Of a DNA stretch of 15,910 nt, positions 6,769 through 13,165 are shown in pieces (the first letter of the stretch is position 1; each line of letters starts with the position of its first letter). Position numbers and translations under genes: made by a program. The stretch is from positions 12,370 through 28,279 of the forward strand of contig CAKKPR010000272.1 of assembly GCA_919901705.1 (NCBI GenBank), in the 5' to 3' direction. Source of the stretch: Thermodesulfovibrionales bacterium. GTDB lineage: Bacteria; Nitrospirota; Thermodesulfovibrionia; Thermodesulfovibrionales; UBA1546. Under the pieces are notes generated by a model. It had not been told where the DNA came from. It saw nothing but the letters and a program-made list of their open reading frames with translations, and did no database searches.

Positions 6769-7195
6769 TTCAAGGAAAGCCCTCAGGCTGCTCGGCCTTA
6801 AAAAAGCCGAACTCAGCATTCTCCTTGTAAATGACAGAGAGATGAAGGCATTGAATTCCATGCACCGCCACATAGGCAAGACAACCGATGTGCTCTCATT
6901 TCCGCAGATACAGAATAAGATGCAAGATACAAGATTCAGGATTCAGGATAAAAAAAATCGTGCATCGTGCATCGTGCATCGTGCATCGCTTACTGACTTT
7001 TTACTCGGAGATGTTGTCATAAACCTTCAGGCAGCAAAAAGACAGGCAACTGAGCACGGGCTTTCATTCATGGAAGAAATAAGATGGTTACTGGTGCACG
7101 GAATCCTTCACCTCATTGGATATGACCATGAAAAAAGCAAATATGCTGAGAGGAAGATGAGAGAGAAAGAAAAAAAACTGTTAAAATATATCTGA
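6704..7195 (+). CDS. ybeY: Endoribonuclease YbeY (rRNA maturation factor)
   Basis: YbeY is a zinc-dependent endoribonuclease involved in 16S rRNA 3'-end maturation and ribosome quality control. The metal-binding signature is complete: HGILHLIGYDH, with His132, His136 and His142 in the H-x3-H-x5-H arrangement. Upstream blocks ELSILLVND and GKTTDVLSFP, then LLGDVVIN, are typical. The start at 6704 gives 163 residues (MKVLIKNRQ) and overlaps the HD gene by 65 bases; an AGGAG lies rather far upstream at 6683-6687. The odd part is residues about 69-97, between DVLSFPQ and LLGDVVIN. Family members usually join these blocks with a shorter, different linker. Here this stretch is encoded by a run of seven-base tandem units. 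Confidence 0.94.
   Translation: MKVLIKNRQRLIKINLRKLKCNSRKALRLLGLKKAELSILLVNDREMKALNSMHRHIGKTTDVLSFPQIQNKMQDTRFRIQDKKNRASCIVHRASLTDFLLGDVVINLQAAKRQATEHGLSFMEEIRWLLVHGILHLIGYDHEKSKYAERKMREKEKKLLKYI
6916..6988 (+). repeat. Ten-unit heptanucleotide array inside ybeY
   Basis: The segment keeps a seven-base register throughout: TAAGATG, CAAGATA, CAAGATT, CAGGATT, CAGGATA, seven A, then TCGTGCA four times and TCG. It encodes the extra linker of YbeY without stop codons. The last four units are identical, the others drift by one or two bases. Confidence 0.85.
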
Positions 7196-7219
7196 AATGT
7201 GAGAAAGGACAAGGTCTGA

Positions 7220-8059
7220 ATGCTTGCTAAACGTATAATCCCCTGCCTTGACGTTAAAGACGGAAGGGTTGTTAAAGGCGTGAGTTTTGTTAATCTCAGG
7301 GATGCCGGTGACCCTGTTGAAAACGCTATATTTTATGATAAACAGGGAGCTGACGAACTCGTATTCCTTGATATAACAGCATCACACGAAAAAAGAAAAA
7401 TCATACTTGATGTCGTGGAAAAAACCGCCAATGATGTATTTATGCCATTGACTGTCGGCGGCGGGATTAAAACTCTCGATGATATAAGAGAGTTGTTGAA
7501 ATCAGGCTGTGATAAGGTTTCCGTAAATACTACTGCAGTAAAAGACCCTTCCTTTGTAAGCCGTGCAGCCGAGAGATTCGGAAGCCAGTGCATTGTTGTT
7601 GCGATTGACGCAAAACGAGTAACAAGAGATATGGCTTATACAGATGATGAGACGTGGATGAGCGGGCAGTCCCTGAAGGAAGTACGGCTTGGAGATATTA
7701 AAGATGCTGCGACGTGGGCTATCTCAACTCATGGCGGAAGAAAAATGAAAAAAATAGATGCAGTAAAATGGGCAAAGAAAATGGAAGAACTTGGAGCAGG
7801 AGAGATTCTGTTGACAAGCATGGACAGGGACGGCACAAAAGACGGATATGACATCGAACTCACAAAAACAATAGCAGAGGCAGTATCTATTCCTGTTATC
7901 GCCTCCGGAGGGGTTGGTAATCTTGAACATCTCTACGAAGGGCTTGTTTATGGAAAGGCTGACGCAGCTCTCGCTGCATCAATATTTCACTATAGGGAAT
8001 ATACCATTAAAGAGGCTAAAGAATACTTAAAGTCAAAGGGCGTGACAGTAAGGCTGTAA
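7220..8059 (+). CDS. hisF: Imidazole glycerol phosphate synthase cyclase subunit HisF
   Basis: HisF forms the synthase with the glutaminase HisH and makes imidazole glycerol phosphate and AICAR in histidine biosynthesis. The beta/alpha-barrel hallmarks are present: IIPCLDVKDGRVVKGV with Asp11, LTVGGGIKT, KVSVNTTAVKDP, VVAIDAKRV with Asp130, ILLTSMDRDGTKDGYD, and PVIASGGVG. The two catalytic aspartates are at the usual numbers 11 and 130. The protein is 279 residues against the usual 250-255. The excess lies after VVAIDAKRV (about 134-166) and before STHGGRK, and is bounded by a direct repeat. It follows ybeY by 24 bases and ends the operon. Confidence 0.96.
   Translation: MLAKRIIPCLDVKDGRVVKGVSFVNLRDAGDPVENAIFYDKQGADELVFLDITASHEKRKIILDVVEKTANDVFMPLTVGGGIKTLDDIRELLKSGCDKVSVNTTAVKDPSFVSRAAERFGSQCIVVAIDAKRVTRDMAYTDDETWMSGQSLKEVRLGDIKDAATWAISTHGGRKMKKIDAVKWAKKMEELGAGEILLTSMDRDGTKDGYDIELTKTIAEAVSIPVIASGGVGNLEHLYEGLVYGKADAALAASIFHYREYTIKEAKEYLKSKGVTVRL
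7642..7717 (+). repeat. Direct repeat bounding an insertion in hisF
   Basis: AGATGATGAGACGTGG at 7642-7657 recurs as AGATGCTGCGACGTGG at 7702-7717, 14 of 16 bases identical. The copies are exactly 60 bases (20 codons) apart. They encode DDETW and DAATW around the extra segment of HisF. Confidence 0.65.
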
Positions 8060-8075
8060 ACCGTAGTAATTCCTT

Positions 8076-8363
8076 TTAATTAAAAACAATCCCTGCCCTG
8101 TATATATCAGAAGCTATTTTCCTGCACCATTTCACAGTGGCATGTTTGGAATTTTCCCAGAGACCTTCCCCGTGAATCTTCAAGCCTGCGCCTTCCGTTA
8201 CGGGTTTGTGGGTAAAGATGCCCAGCCCTGCGTTGCTTACATCTATTATTATCCCGTCAAAATTAGGTTCATTTGTCTCAGAGACATACGAACATGAAAC
8301 ATGTCCGAGTATTTGCTCTCTGGATTCCCTTCTGCCATCCTCATTTTTTTTGCCTATCGCCAT
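8076..8363 (-). CDS. Small PilZ-domain protein
   Basis: PilZ domains bind cyclic di-GMP and change the behaviour of partner proteins. The sequence shows both halves of the ligand signature: RRESR at residues 11-15 and DVSNAG at 41-46, with beta-strand-like spacing after them (GLGIFTH, LKIHGEGLW, ATVKWCRK, YRAGIVF). The start at 8363 gives 95 residues and has a GAGGTG-like ribosome site a few bases upstream. An in-frame ATG at 8378 and a TTG at 8405 are alternatives. The protein is a stand-alone PilZ domain with no enzymatic or transmembrane part, so it probably acts as an adaptor. It converges on hisF with 16 bases between stop codons. Confidence 0.8.
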   Translation of the reverse strand: MAIGKKNEDGRRESREQILGHVSCSYVSETNEPNFDGIIIDVSNAGLGIFTHKPVTEGAGLKIHGEGLWENSKHATVKWCRKIASDIYRAGIVFN

Positions 8364-8477
8364 GCCTGCACCTCGCATTATTTTTAATAAGTATACCAAT
8401 TCCAAACAGCTAATTTCAATCTTTATTCAATCTAAAAACTTCGGGTGATTATTTTATTTCCGGCCGTCAGACAAAAT

Positions 8478-9524
8478 TTATATTTTCACGGTTAATGCTC
8501 TGTTTTTCTTCTCTACCCTGTATGTCTCAAGCAGGCTTTCATCAGCAGGCGCAACCTTCAAAATATAGGAATTGTTCTTATTAAAGACAGTCACGGCAGC
8601 CTCCGCAAGGTGTCTTGCATCAGAATATCTTGCACATATCGAAGCTGCACGAGGAATAAAAGCTTCCGTACATTCTCCTGATAAAAAAGTTATCGGGCTT
8701 CCGAAATCCTCTATCTTCATCAGATAATCATTATCTCCTGCAAACTGCTCTATCAAGTCATTCTCCTTTTCGTCTCTCCCGACTATTGCCTTGCATGTTG
8801 GAGACATCCTGAAATGCCTGCCAAGCCTTAGAAGATTCAGATCATTTAAAGATGGGTCCGGACAATACCTGAGAAGTTCTCTCAGCCTGTATGAATAATT
8901 CGGCTCTGTGAGAAGGCACCCGCTTGCTGGCATTGGGTATTCTGTTAAACCTAATTCTTTGGCAAGAGCCATCTGGGGTTTTCTCGAACGGCCATGAAAA
9001 CCATAAAGCCTTTCCCTGTCAACGATGCCTTTTGTCTCGGGAAGCGTCTGTTCAAGAAGCTTTGCGCTCAACGGCCTTAAGACAATACCTGATACACCCG
9101 CCTCTTTATCAATCATGTAAATAGTATTTCTCATCTGGCTCATGGGCCTTTGACTGACTACTTCTCCTGTTATTATAAAGTCAGCTCCTGTTATCCCCAT
9201 TAGTTCTTTTGCTTCCTTCAGCATAAGTATTCTGCAGTCAATGCAGGGGTTCATATTCCTGCCATGGCCGTGCTTGGGATTTTTAACAATCTCGATGAAC
9301 TTATCCGCAAGGTGGCAGAGCTTAACCTGAAAACCGAATTTCTCTGCCGCAGAGAAAGGGTCTTTAGAGCAGGAGGACTTATCAGAGATGTCGCACCCAA
9401 AATGAGTGAGGAACGTAATTGCAGTGACATCTATTCCCTGCCTCAGGATTGTGAGGATTGCGAGCGTGCTGTCCAGCCCGCCTGAAAATAATGCTATTGC
9501 TTTATATTTATTTTTGGTATCCAT
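8478..9524 (-). CDS. PP-loop ATPase, ThiI/MnmA-like tRNA thiolation family
   Basis: The 348-residue protein has the adenylating PP-loop SGGLDSTLA (14-22), as in ThiI, MnmA and related tRNA sulfur-insertion enzymes that activate a base with ATP. Cysteines are conspicuous: GCDISDKSSCSKDP (C44, C52), MNPCIDCRIL (C94, C97) and ASGCLLTE. The NPCIDC pair followed by a helix and a GADFIITGEVVSQRPMSQ block is characteristic of a bacterial subgroup often annotated as a thiouridylase or methyltransferase-like protein. The spacing suggests a metal or iron-sulfur site, but that is inference. The C-terminal 100 residues form an extra domain (EDFGSPITFLSGE, ARYSDARHLAEAAV) that I cannot name with confidence. 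Whether the target is s4U8, s2U34 or something else cannot be read from the sequence. Confidence 0.75.
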   Translation of the reverse strand: MDTKNKYKAIALFSGGLDSTLAILTILRQGIDVTAITFLTHFGCDISDKSSCSKDPFSAAEKFGFQVKLCHLADKFIEIVKNPKHGHGRNMNPCIDCRILMLKEAKELMGITGADFIITGEVVSQRPMSQMRNTIYMIDKEAGVSGIVLRPLSAKLLEQTLPETKGIVDRERLYGFHGRSRKPQMALAKELGLTEYPMPASGCLLTEPNYSYRLRELLRYCPDPSLNDLNLLRLGRHFRMSPTCKAIVGRDEKENDLIEQFAGDNDYLMKIEDFGSPITFLSGECTEAFIPRAASICARYSDARHLAEAAVTVFNKNNSYILKVAPADESLLETYRVEKKNRALTVKI

Positions 9525-9628
9525 AAATCAGAGTTTACTTATTAATTGCTGACTCGCGCGTCAAGAGCTTATGCAAATATCAACCCGCAATTATCCCGCG
9601 TCTGCCGGATTTACTTGTTGGCCCGCCT

Positions 9629-9952
9629 TTAGTAAATATCCAGTTGGATTTTGATCGTCTCGCTTATCCTGAGCATATCTTCTTCTGAGATAATGCCCGC
9701 ACGTTTAAACAGCCGCAATTTACTTACAGTTGCCAACTGGTCAGCCATGGCCTTGCTCTCTTTGCCATCAAATAAAACCAGTGCCTCACTTGGATAAATA
9801 CGATCTGCCTTGCTGGTTAGAGGAACAACCTGAACTCGATTGAGGAACTTGTTTGAAGCATCATTACTAACAATCACGGCAGGCCGTTTTTTCCTAATCT
9901 CCCCGCCAACAGAGGGATCAAAATTAACCCACCAGACCTCACCTCTTTTCAC
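9629..9952 (-). CDS. mazF: MazF/PemK-family toxin endoribonuclease
   Basis: MazF toxins cut single-stranded RNA at short sequences and stop translation. The 107-residue protein has the family opening MKRGEVWWVNFDPSVGGEIRKKRPAVIVSND, with Arg23 before the conserved Pro. It also has VQVVPLTSKAD, with Thr46 two or three positions from the catalytic Thr of studied MazF proteins. The AMADQLATVSKLRLFKRAG block follows. Nothing is missing. The start at 9952 overlaps the antitoxin by 14 bases, the usual translational coupling. The next gene upstream on the chromosome is not related, so the pair is a self-contained module. Confidence 0.92.
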   Translation of the reverse strand: MKRGEVWWVNFDPSVGGEIRKKRPAVIVSNDASNKFLNRVQVVPLTSKADRIYPSEALVLFDGKESKAMADQLATVSKLRLFKRAGIISEEDMLRISETIKIQLDIY

Positions 9953-10169
9953 GCGCCATATCCTTAAAAGTCATCTCTGCCCAATCCAGGGCATCTGCTT
10001 CTCTCTTTTTGTCTTTTGACATTTGGGAATATGCCAGTTCAAGATTTGGGCGAATTACATGCGGGCGAACCAATTCCTCAACAAATTTGCCGATCTTGCG
10101 GGGACCAATGGTCTTATGAAGGCCTGTATAAACTTCTTCATCCACGGTTATGGTCAACTTTTTTTGCAT
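9939..10169 (-). CDS. Ribbon-helix-helix antitoxin partner of MazF
   Basis: The 76-residue protein begins MQKKLTITVDEEVYTGLHKTIG, a beta strand followed by helices as in ribbon-helix-helix DNA-binding proteins. The C-terminal part (KKREADALDWAEMTFKDMA) is charged and helical, the part expected to wrap the toxin. It is preceded by a strong AGGAGG, seven bases before the ATG. It overlaps mazF by 14 bases. As with other type II antitoxins it should repress its own operon together with the toxin; the repeated TACGTATA boxes over its promoter fit that. Confidence 0.85.
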   Translation of the reverse strand: MQKKLTITVDEEVYTGLHKTIGPRKIGKFVEELVRPHVIRPNLELAYSQMSKDKKREADALDWAEMTFKDMAREKR

Positions 10170-10186
10170 TAAAGTCCTCCTTTATA

Positions 10187-10222
10187 TACGTATAGTTTAC
10201 GTATAATAAATAACTATGTCAA
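10187..10222 (-). promoter_or_regulatory. Toxin-antitoxin promoter with two operator-like boxes
   Basis: On the minus strand TTGACA (10222-10217) and TAAACT (10199-10194) are 17 bases apart. Two copies of TACGTATA (plus strand 10187-10194 and 10198-10205), each with a palindromic TACGTA core, lie 11 bases apart and overlap the -10 region. One helical turn between boxes suits two ribbon-helix-helix dimers on the same DNA face. Confidence 0.6.
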
Positions 10223-10317
10223 ACGCGGCTATGCAAGCAGAAAATCATTTAAATCAATGCAAAAAACTGGGAAGTGGATCTATGTTTTTCGTTAGAAAAT
10301 GTCACAATGTTGTCCTC

Positions 10318-11049
10318 CTAAGGAGCATAAAACACCTTGTCCAAGACGCGAGAAAGAGGCTGCCCGCCAGAAGGTTTTTCGAGAGACGTGGCTACAACCC
10401 ATGGACAATCGAGGTTCCTGATACTGTCAACCCCCATACCAGCGTTCTCTGACAGCTTCCTGAGATCACCAAACAGCTCGCTATTCATAGCCCTAAAATC
10501 TTTCGTTGGGTCACTATACCCAGCTTGCTTGATTTGTGCTTTGGATTTCGTATCGAAAGGAACGACAGAATCGTATAGCAACTGGGACCACATTTTGGCT
10601 TGATAGAGATTTGTAACATCACCGACAGCGGGGAACGATGAATCACATAGGCCACACTTGTTGTAGCTTCGCACACGAGTAAGGACATCTATCCAGTTGG
10701 CACTCAACCACTTAAGCGGTTTGACCGCGTTGCGCTGCCTCCCATTGAACGGAGTTCCAAACCGTACTGCATTCTTGATATTCTCTCGCGCTTTCGGGGG
10801 AATCCAAAGGTTCACATATGTTTGGAGAAATTGGTCGAAGGACATTTTTCTAATCCGGTAATGGCCAGTACATTTGTGACGCTTACACCAGCAGCTTTCA
10901 TCGCAAGGACAGGCTATAAATTCATAGTCTGTGCGTATTGCAGAGTTCTCCAATAGGACATATTTCTGAGTAGCTATAACCGCTTGTTTGTTTGATGCCC
11001 TGATTGCTTGACGAATTCGTTCGGGAGACCATCTGCAAATATCACCCAT
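10318..11049 (-). CDS. Hypothetical cysteine-rich protein, 243 aa
   Basis: I do not recognise this protein. It starts with ATG at 11049 after an AAAGGA. A dense cluster, CPCDESCWCKRHKCTGH, places cysteines at 47, 49, 53, 55 and 60 with His58 and His63, and a second pair lies in NKCGLC (132, 135). This could form one or more zinc sites. The second pair sits next to an aromatic-rich block, YQAKMWSQLLYDSVVPFDT (about 144-162), and then QIKQAGYSDPTKDF. No membrane segment or signal peptide is evident. It lies between the MazF module and a palindromic repeat, in the least conserved part of the window. It might be a DNA-associated accessory protein, but no catalytic motif proves this. Confidence 0.65.
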   Translation of the reverse strand: MGDICRWSPERIRQAIRASNKQAVIATQKYVLLENSAIRTDYEFIACPCDESCWCKRHKCTGHYRIRKMSFDQFLQTYVNLWIPPKARENIKNAVRFGTPFNGRQRNAVKPLKWLSANWIDVLTRVRSYNKCGLCDSSFPAVGDVTNLYQAKMWSQLLYDSVVPFDTKSKAQIKQAGYSDPTKDFRAMNSELFGDLRKLSENAGMGVDSIRNLDCPWVVATSLEKPSGGQPLSRVLDKVFYAP

Positions 11050-11210
11050 TGTTATGGTCCTTTATGCTAACGATTAATCTACCGAACTCGGCATTTATTA
11101 TTTTCATGGAGGGAATATAGCACATTTGGGTAAAAAGAGAAAATAAAAAAATCAATGAATCACCCCGCAGCAAGCTACGGGCATTTTAAAATTGAATGTA
11201 TGTTGTTTGT

Positions 11211-11287
11211 TGTCATTCCCGCTCGTCGGGAATCCTTCCGACTTGTTCGGAATCATAAAGAAAGATTCTGGACAAGCCAGAATGACA
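11211..11287. repeat. Triple-hairpin palindromic repeat element
   Basis: The element is bounded by TGTCATTC and GAATGACA (8-base inverted ends) and contains three hairpins with 5-base loops. They are ATTCCCG-CTCGT-CGGGAAT (11215-11233), TTCCGA-CTTGT-TCGGAA (11236-11252) and ATTCTGG-ACAAG-CCAGAAT (11265-11283). The GTCATTCCCGC type of end is known from dispersed intergenic palindromes in several bacterial groups. It lies 24 bases beyond the tmk stop and could end that transcript. Confidence 0.75.
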
Positions 11288-11310
11288 GAAATAAGAGAAT
11301 TTCAAGTTCA

Positions 11311-12018
11311 TCATTTCAAAACCCCCTCAACTATCTTCACAATCTCCCTGTGAACCTCATCAATCCCCTTTGAGGCCTTAACTATCTTTATCCTTACTGG
11401 CTCTTTTGCCGCGAGTTTGAGAAAACCTTTTCTGACTTTTTCGTGGAATTTGATGTCCTCAAGCTCAAGCCTGTCAACCTTCTTAATCTTTTTGTTTCTC
11501 ATCAGACCTGTCTTTACATCAAGGTCAAGGAGGATTGTGATGTCAGGCCTCATCCTGCCTGTTGCTGTTTTGTCGAGGGAATCAATGAGCTTTAGGCTTA
11601 TGCCCCTGCCGTATCCCTGATAGGCAACAGTTGAATCACTGAACCTGTCTGTGATTACCACCCTGCCTTCCCTGAGCGCAGGGAGTATTTTTTCTTTTAT
11701 GTGCTGAACGCGCGCTGCATTATAAAGCAGCAGTTCTGTCAGATAATCCATCTTATGATGTTTTGTCGAAAGCAGGACCTTTCTTATCTGGCTGCTTATC
11801 AGCGTGCCTCCGGGCTCCTGTGTGAGCGCTGTCTTGTATCCTTTTTTTGAAAGATGTTCTGAGAGCAGCTTTGCCTGCGTGGATTTCCCTGTGCCTTCAA
11901 TGCCTTCGAGGGAGATAAAAATACCACCCCCCCTGTGCCCCCCCTTACCAAGGGGGGGATTATGGGGGGGTGATTTTCTATCTTTATTGCTTTTATTTTT
12001 CATATTATGAAACTGCAT
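11311..12018 (-). CDS. tmk: Thymidylate kinase
   Basis: Tmk phosphorylates dTMP to dTDP, an essential step of dTTP synthesis. The P-loop GIEGTGKST (39-47), the QEPGG block, TDRFSDSTVAYQGYGRG and DITILLDLDV are all present, so the enzyme should be active. The 235-residue length exceeds the usual 200-215 because of the N-terminus. Between the start and the first strand (IFISLEG) lie about 32 residues, including SPPHNPPLGKGGHRGGG encoded by a C/G-rich nested palindrome. Met1 at 12018 overlaps the upstream MetE-like gene by 14 bases; Met6 at 12003 is an alternative start, but both retain the added segment. Confidence 0.95.
   Translation of the reverse strand: MQFHNMKNKSNKDRKSPPHNPPLGKGGHRGGGIFISLEGIEGTGKSTQAKLLSEHLSKKGYKTALTQEPGGTLISSQIRKVLLSTKHHKMDYLTELLLYNAARVQHIKEKILPALREGRVVITDRFSDSTVAYQGYGRGISLKLIDSLDKTATGRMRPDITILLDLDVKTGLMRNKKIKKVDRLELEDIKFHEKVRKGFLKLAAKEPVRIKIVKASKGIDEVHREIVKIVEGVLK
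11925..11972. repeat. Nested C/G palindrome in the tmk N-terminus
   Basis: The inner stem CCCCCCCTT / AAGGGGGGG (11938-11946 and 11950-11958) has a three-base loop. Outer arms CACCCCCCC (11925-11933) and GGGGGGGTG (11964-11972) enclose it. Read with tmk it gives SPPHNPPLGKGGHRGGG. It is the same kind of element as that in the SPOR-protein gene. Confidence 0.8.
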
Positions 12019-13009
12019 CTTCCAGGCGGATAAGCAACTGGAATATTTTCTCTGTCTCTTCGATGCTCCTTGAGCCTGTGCCGCATGAAGGTGTAAGGAT
12101 TATCCTGGAAAGAATGAGTTCTGACGGAATTGATTTCGACAGTTTTTCAATACCGTAGTTAAAGCGCTTTTTTATCGAATAGAAGGATTCATCTTTTATT
12201 GCATCTGTTGTAGGCACAATCCCCCATGCAAGATATCCGCCTTTTTCAAGAAATCCCCTGACCTCGCTGTGATACATTGCAAAGGCATCAAAATAGCCGT
12301 ATGCATCAAAGTTCAGGATATCTACACTGCTTTTGAGCACAGACGGCCAGTCGGCATTTCCGCAGCAGTGTATACCTGAGATGCCCCCGGCCTCTTTTAC
12401 TGTATTTGCAGTCTCTTCAATCAGCCTCATGGCCTCGCCTGGGTTTACTCCGAGATATGCAGAACTCCCTAATGCAGAAAGTATCGGTTCATCAATGAAA
12501 ATTATTACCTCATCTGCAAATTGCTTCAGCACATCAACCTGCCATCTTATCTTTGCCTTAAGAAGCATGAGGGCTATCTCCCTTAATTCCTCATCAAAAT
12601 AAACAAGCCTCCCCTCTGTATCCTTGAGCCCGAGCGTAAAGGTCAGAGGGCCTGTTATGTGCCCTTTCAGAAATTTGAATCTTTGTTTTACTATCCTGAG
12701 AAATGTATGAAGTCCTTTTGCATAATCCTCTGAGATTGCAATCCTGCTGTCGTCTTCATAGCTTTCATAAAATCTTTCAAGCTCATCGCTTTTGCTTCTG
12801 TCTATGCATATCGTTTCTTTTTTAGGGTCAATCTTCACATAGGGCATACCTTCTGAATACTGCGGTATCATCCATTCCCTGAAAGACAACCTGGGCAATT
12901 GAGGCCAGAATGGTATATCAAATGTATCGAGCACATTTCTGCATGCCTCTTCAGGGTTTGTATAAGGAAGACTTCCGATTCCTGTTGTTGAAAATGGTTT
13001 AATCAGCAT
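12005..13009 (-). CDS. Short MetE-like (cobalamin-independent) methionine synthase family protein
   Basis: The 334-residue protein belongs to the MetE C-terminal domain / uroporphyrinogen decarboxylase superfamily. It starts with IGSLPY, a MetE-like opening. The expected zinc ligands are visible: IHCCGN (His214, Cys216), Glu174 in IDEP, and Cys309 in TPSCGTGS. It lacks the N-terminal half of full MetE, which binds the polyglutamylated folate. Short proteins of this type can take the methyl group from another donor, such as a corrinoid protein. Which donor is used here cannot be read from the sequence, and no partner gene is in view. It lies upstream of tmk on the same strand and overlaps it by 14 bases, so the two are probably cotranscribed. 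Confidence 0.8.
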   Translation of the reverse strand: MLIKPFSTTGIGSLPYTNPEEACRNVLDTFDIPFWPQLPRLSFREWMIPQYSEGMPYVKIDPKKETICIDRSKSDELERFYESYEDDSRIAISEDYAKGLHTFLRIVKQRFKFLKGHITGPLTFTLGLKDTEGRLVYFDEELREIALMLLKAKIRWQVDVLKQFADEVIIFIDEPILSALGSSAYLGVNPGEAMRLIEETANTVKEAGGISGIHCCGNADWPSVLKSSVDILNFDAYGYFDAFAMYHSEVRGFLEKGGYLAWGIVPTTDAIKDESFYSIKKRFNYGIEKLSKSIPSELILSRIILTPSCGTGSRSIEETEKIFQLLIRLEDAVS

Positions 13010-13036
13010 TTAAAAATGATAACTTATTATTGAGAG

Positions 13037-13165
13037 TTGTTTCAAATACTTAAGGAACCTCCGCTCCGGGTTCTATCTGACCTGACACCGTTGTCGGGCC
13101 GCTTTCTCATCCTCGGTAGCGCATCACCGGAACTTCTGCGACAATCATTAGAATCGCTTTTTACC
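13037..13165 (+). pseudogene. Remnant of an AAA/DUF4143 ATPase
   Basis: The plus strand encodes PLRVLSDLTP then LSGRFLILGSASPELLRQS-LESL. This matches the stretch around sensor 1 of DUF4143-type ATPases, where GRFLLLGSASPELLRQ-S-ESLAGR is common. A stop at 13031-13033 precedes it, and the frame then runs into sequence antisense to the next gene. Neither the P-loop nor the C-terminal domain is present, so it is a fragment left by deletion. It is not a copy of the neighbouring complete ATPase, whose equivalent segment reads HFIMSGSSARKLKRG. Confidence 0.65.

Noticed and set aside
8060..8095. TTTTAATTAAAA palindrome between hisF and the PilZ gene as a bidirectional terminator
   Set aside because: The stem is made only of A and T, is very short and would be unstable; 16 bases between the convergent stops leave little room.
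11155..11373. 72-residue open frame on the plus strand across the triple hairpin
   Set aside because: It is composed of repeat sequence and antisense of tmk, with no coding character.
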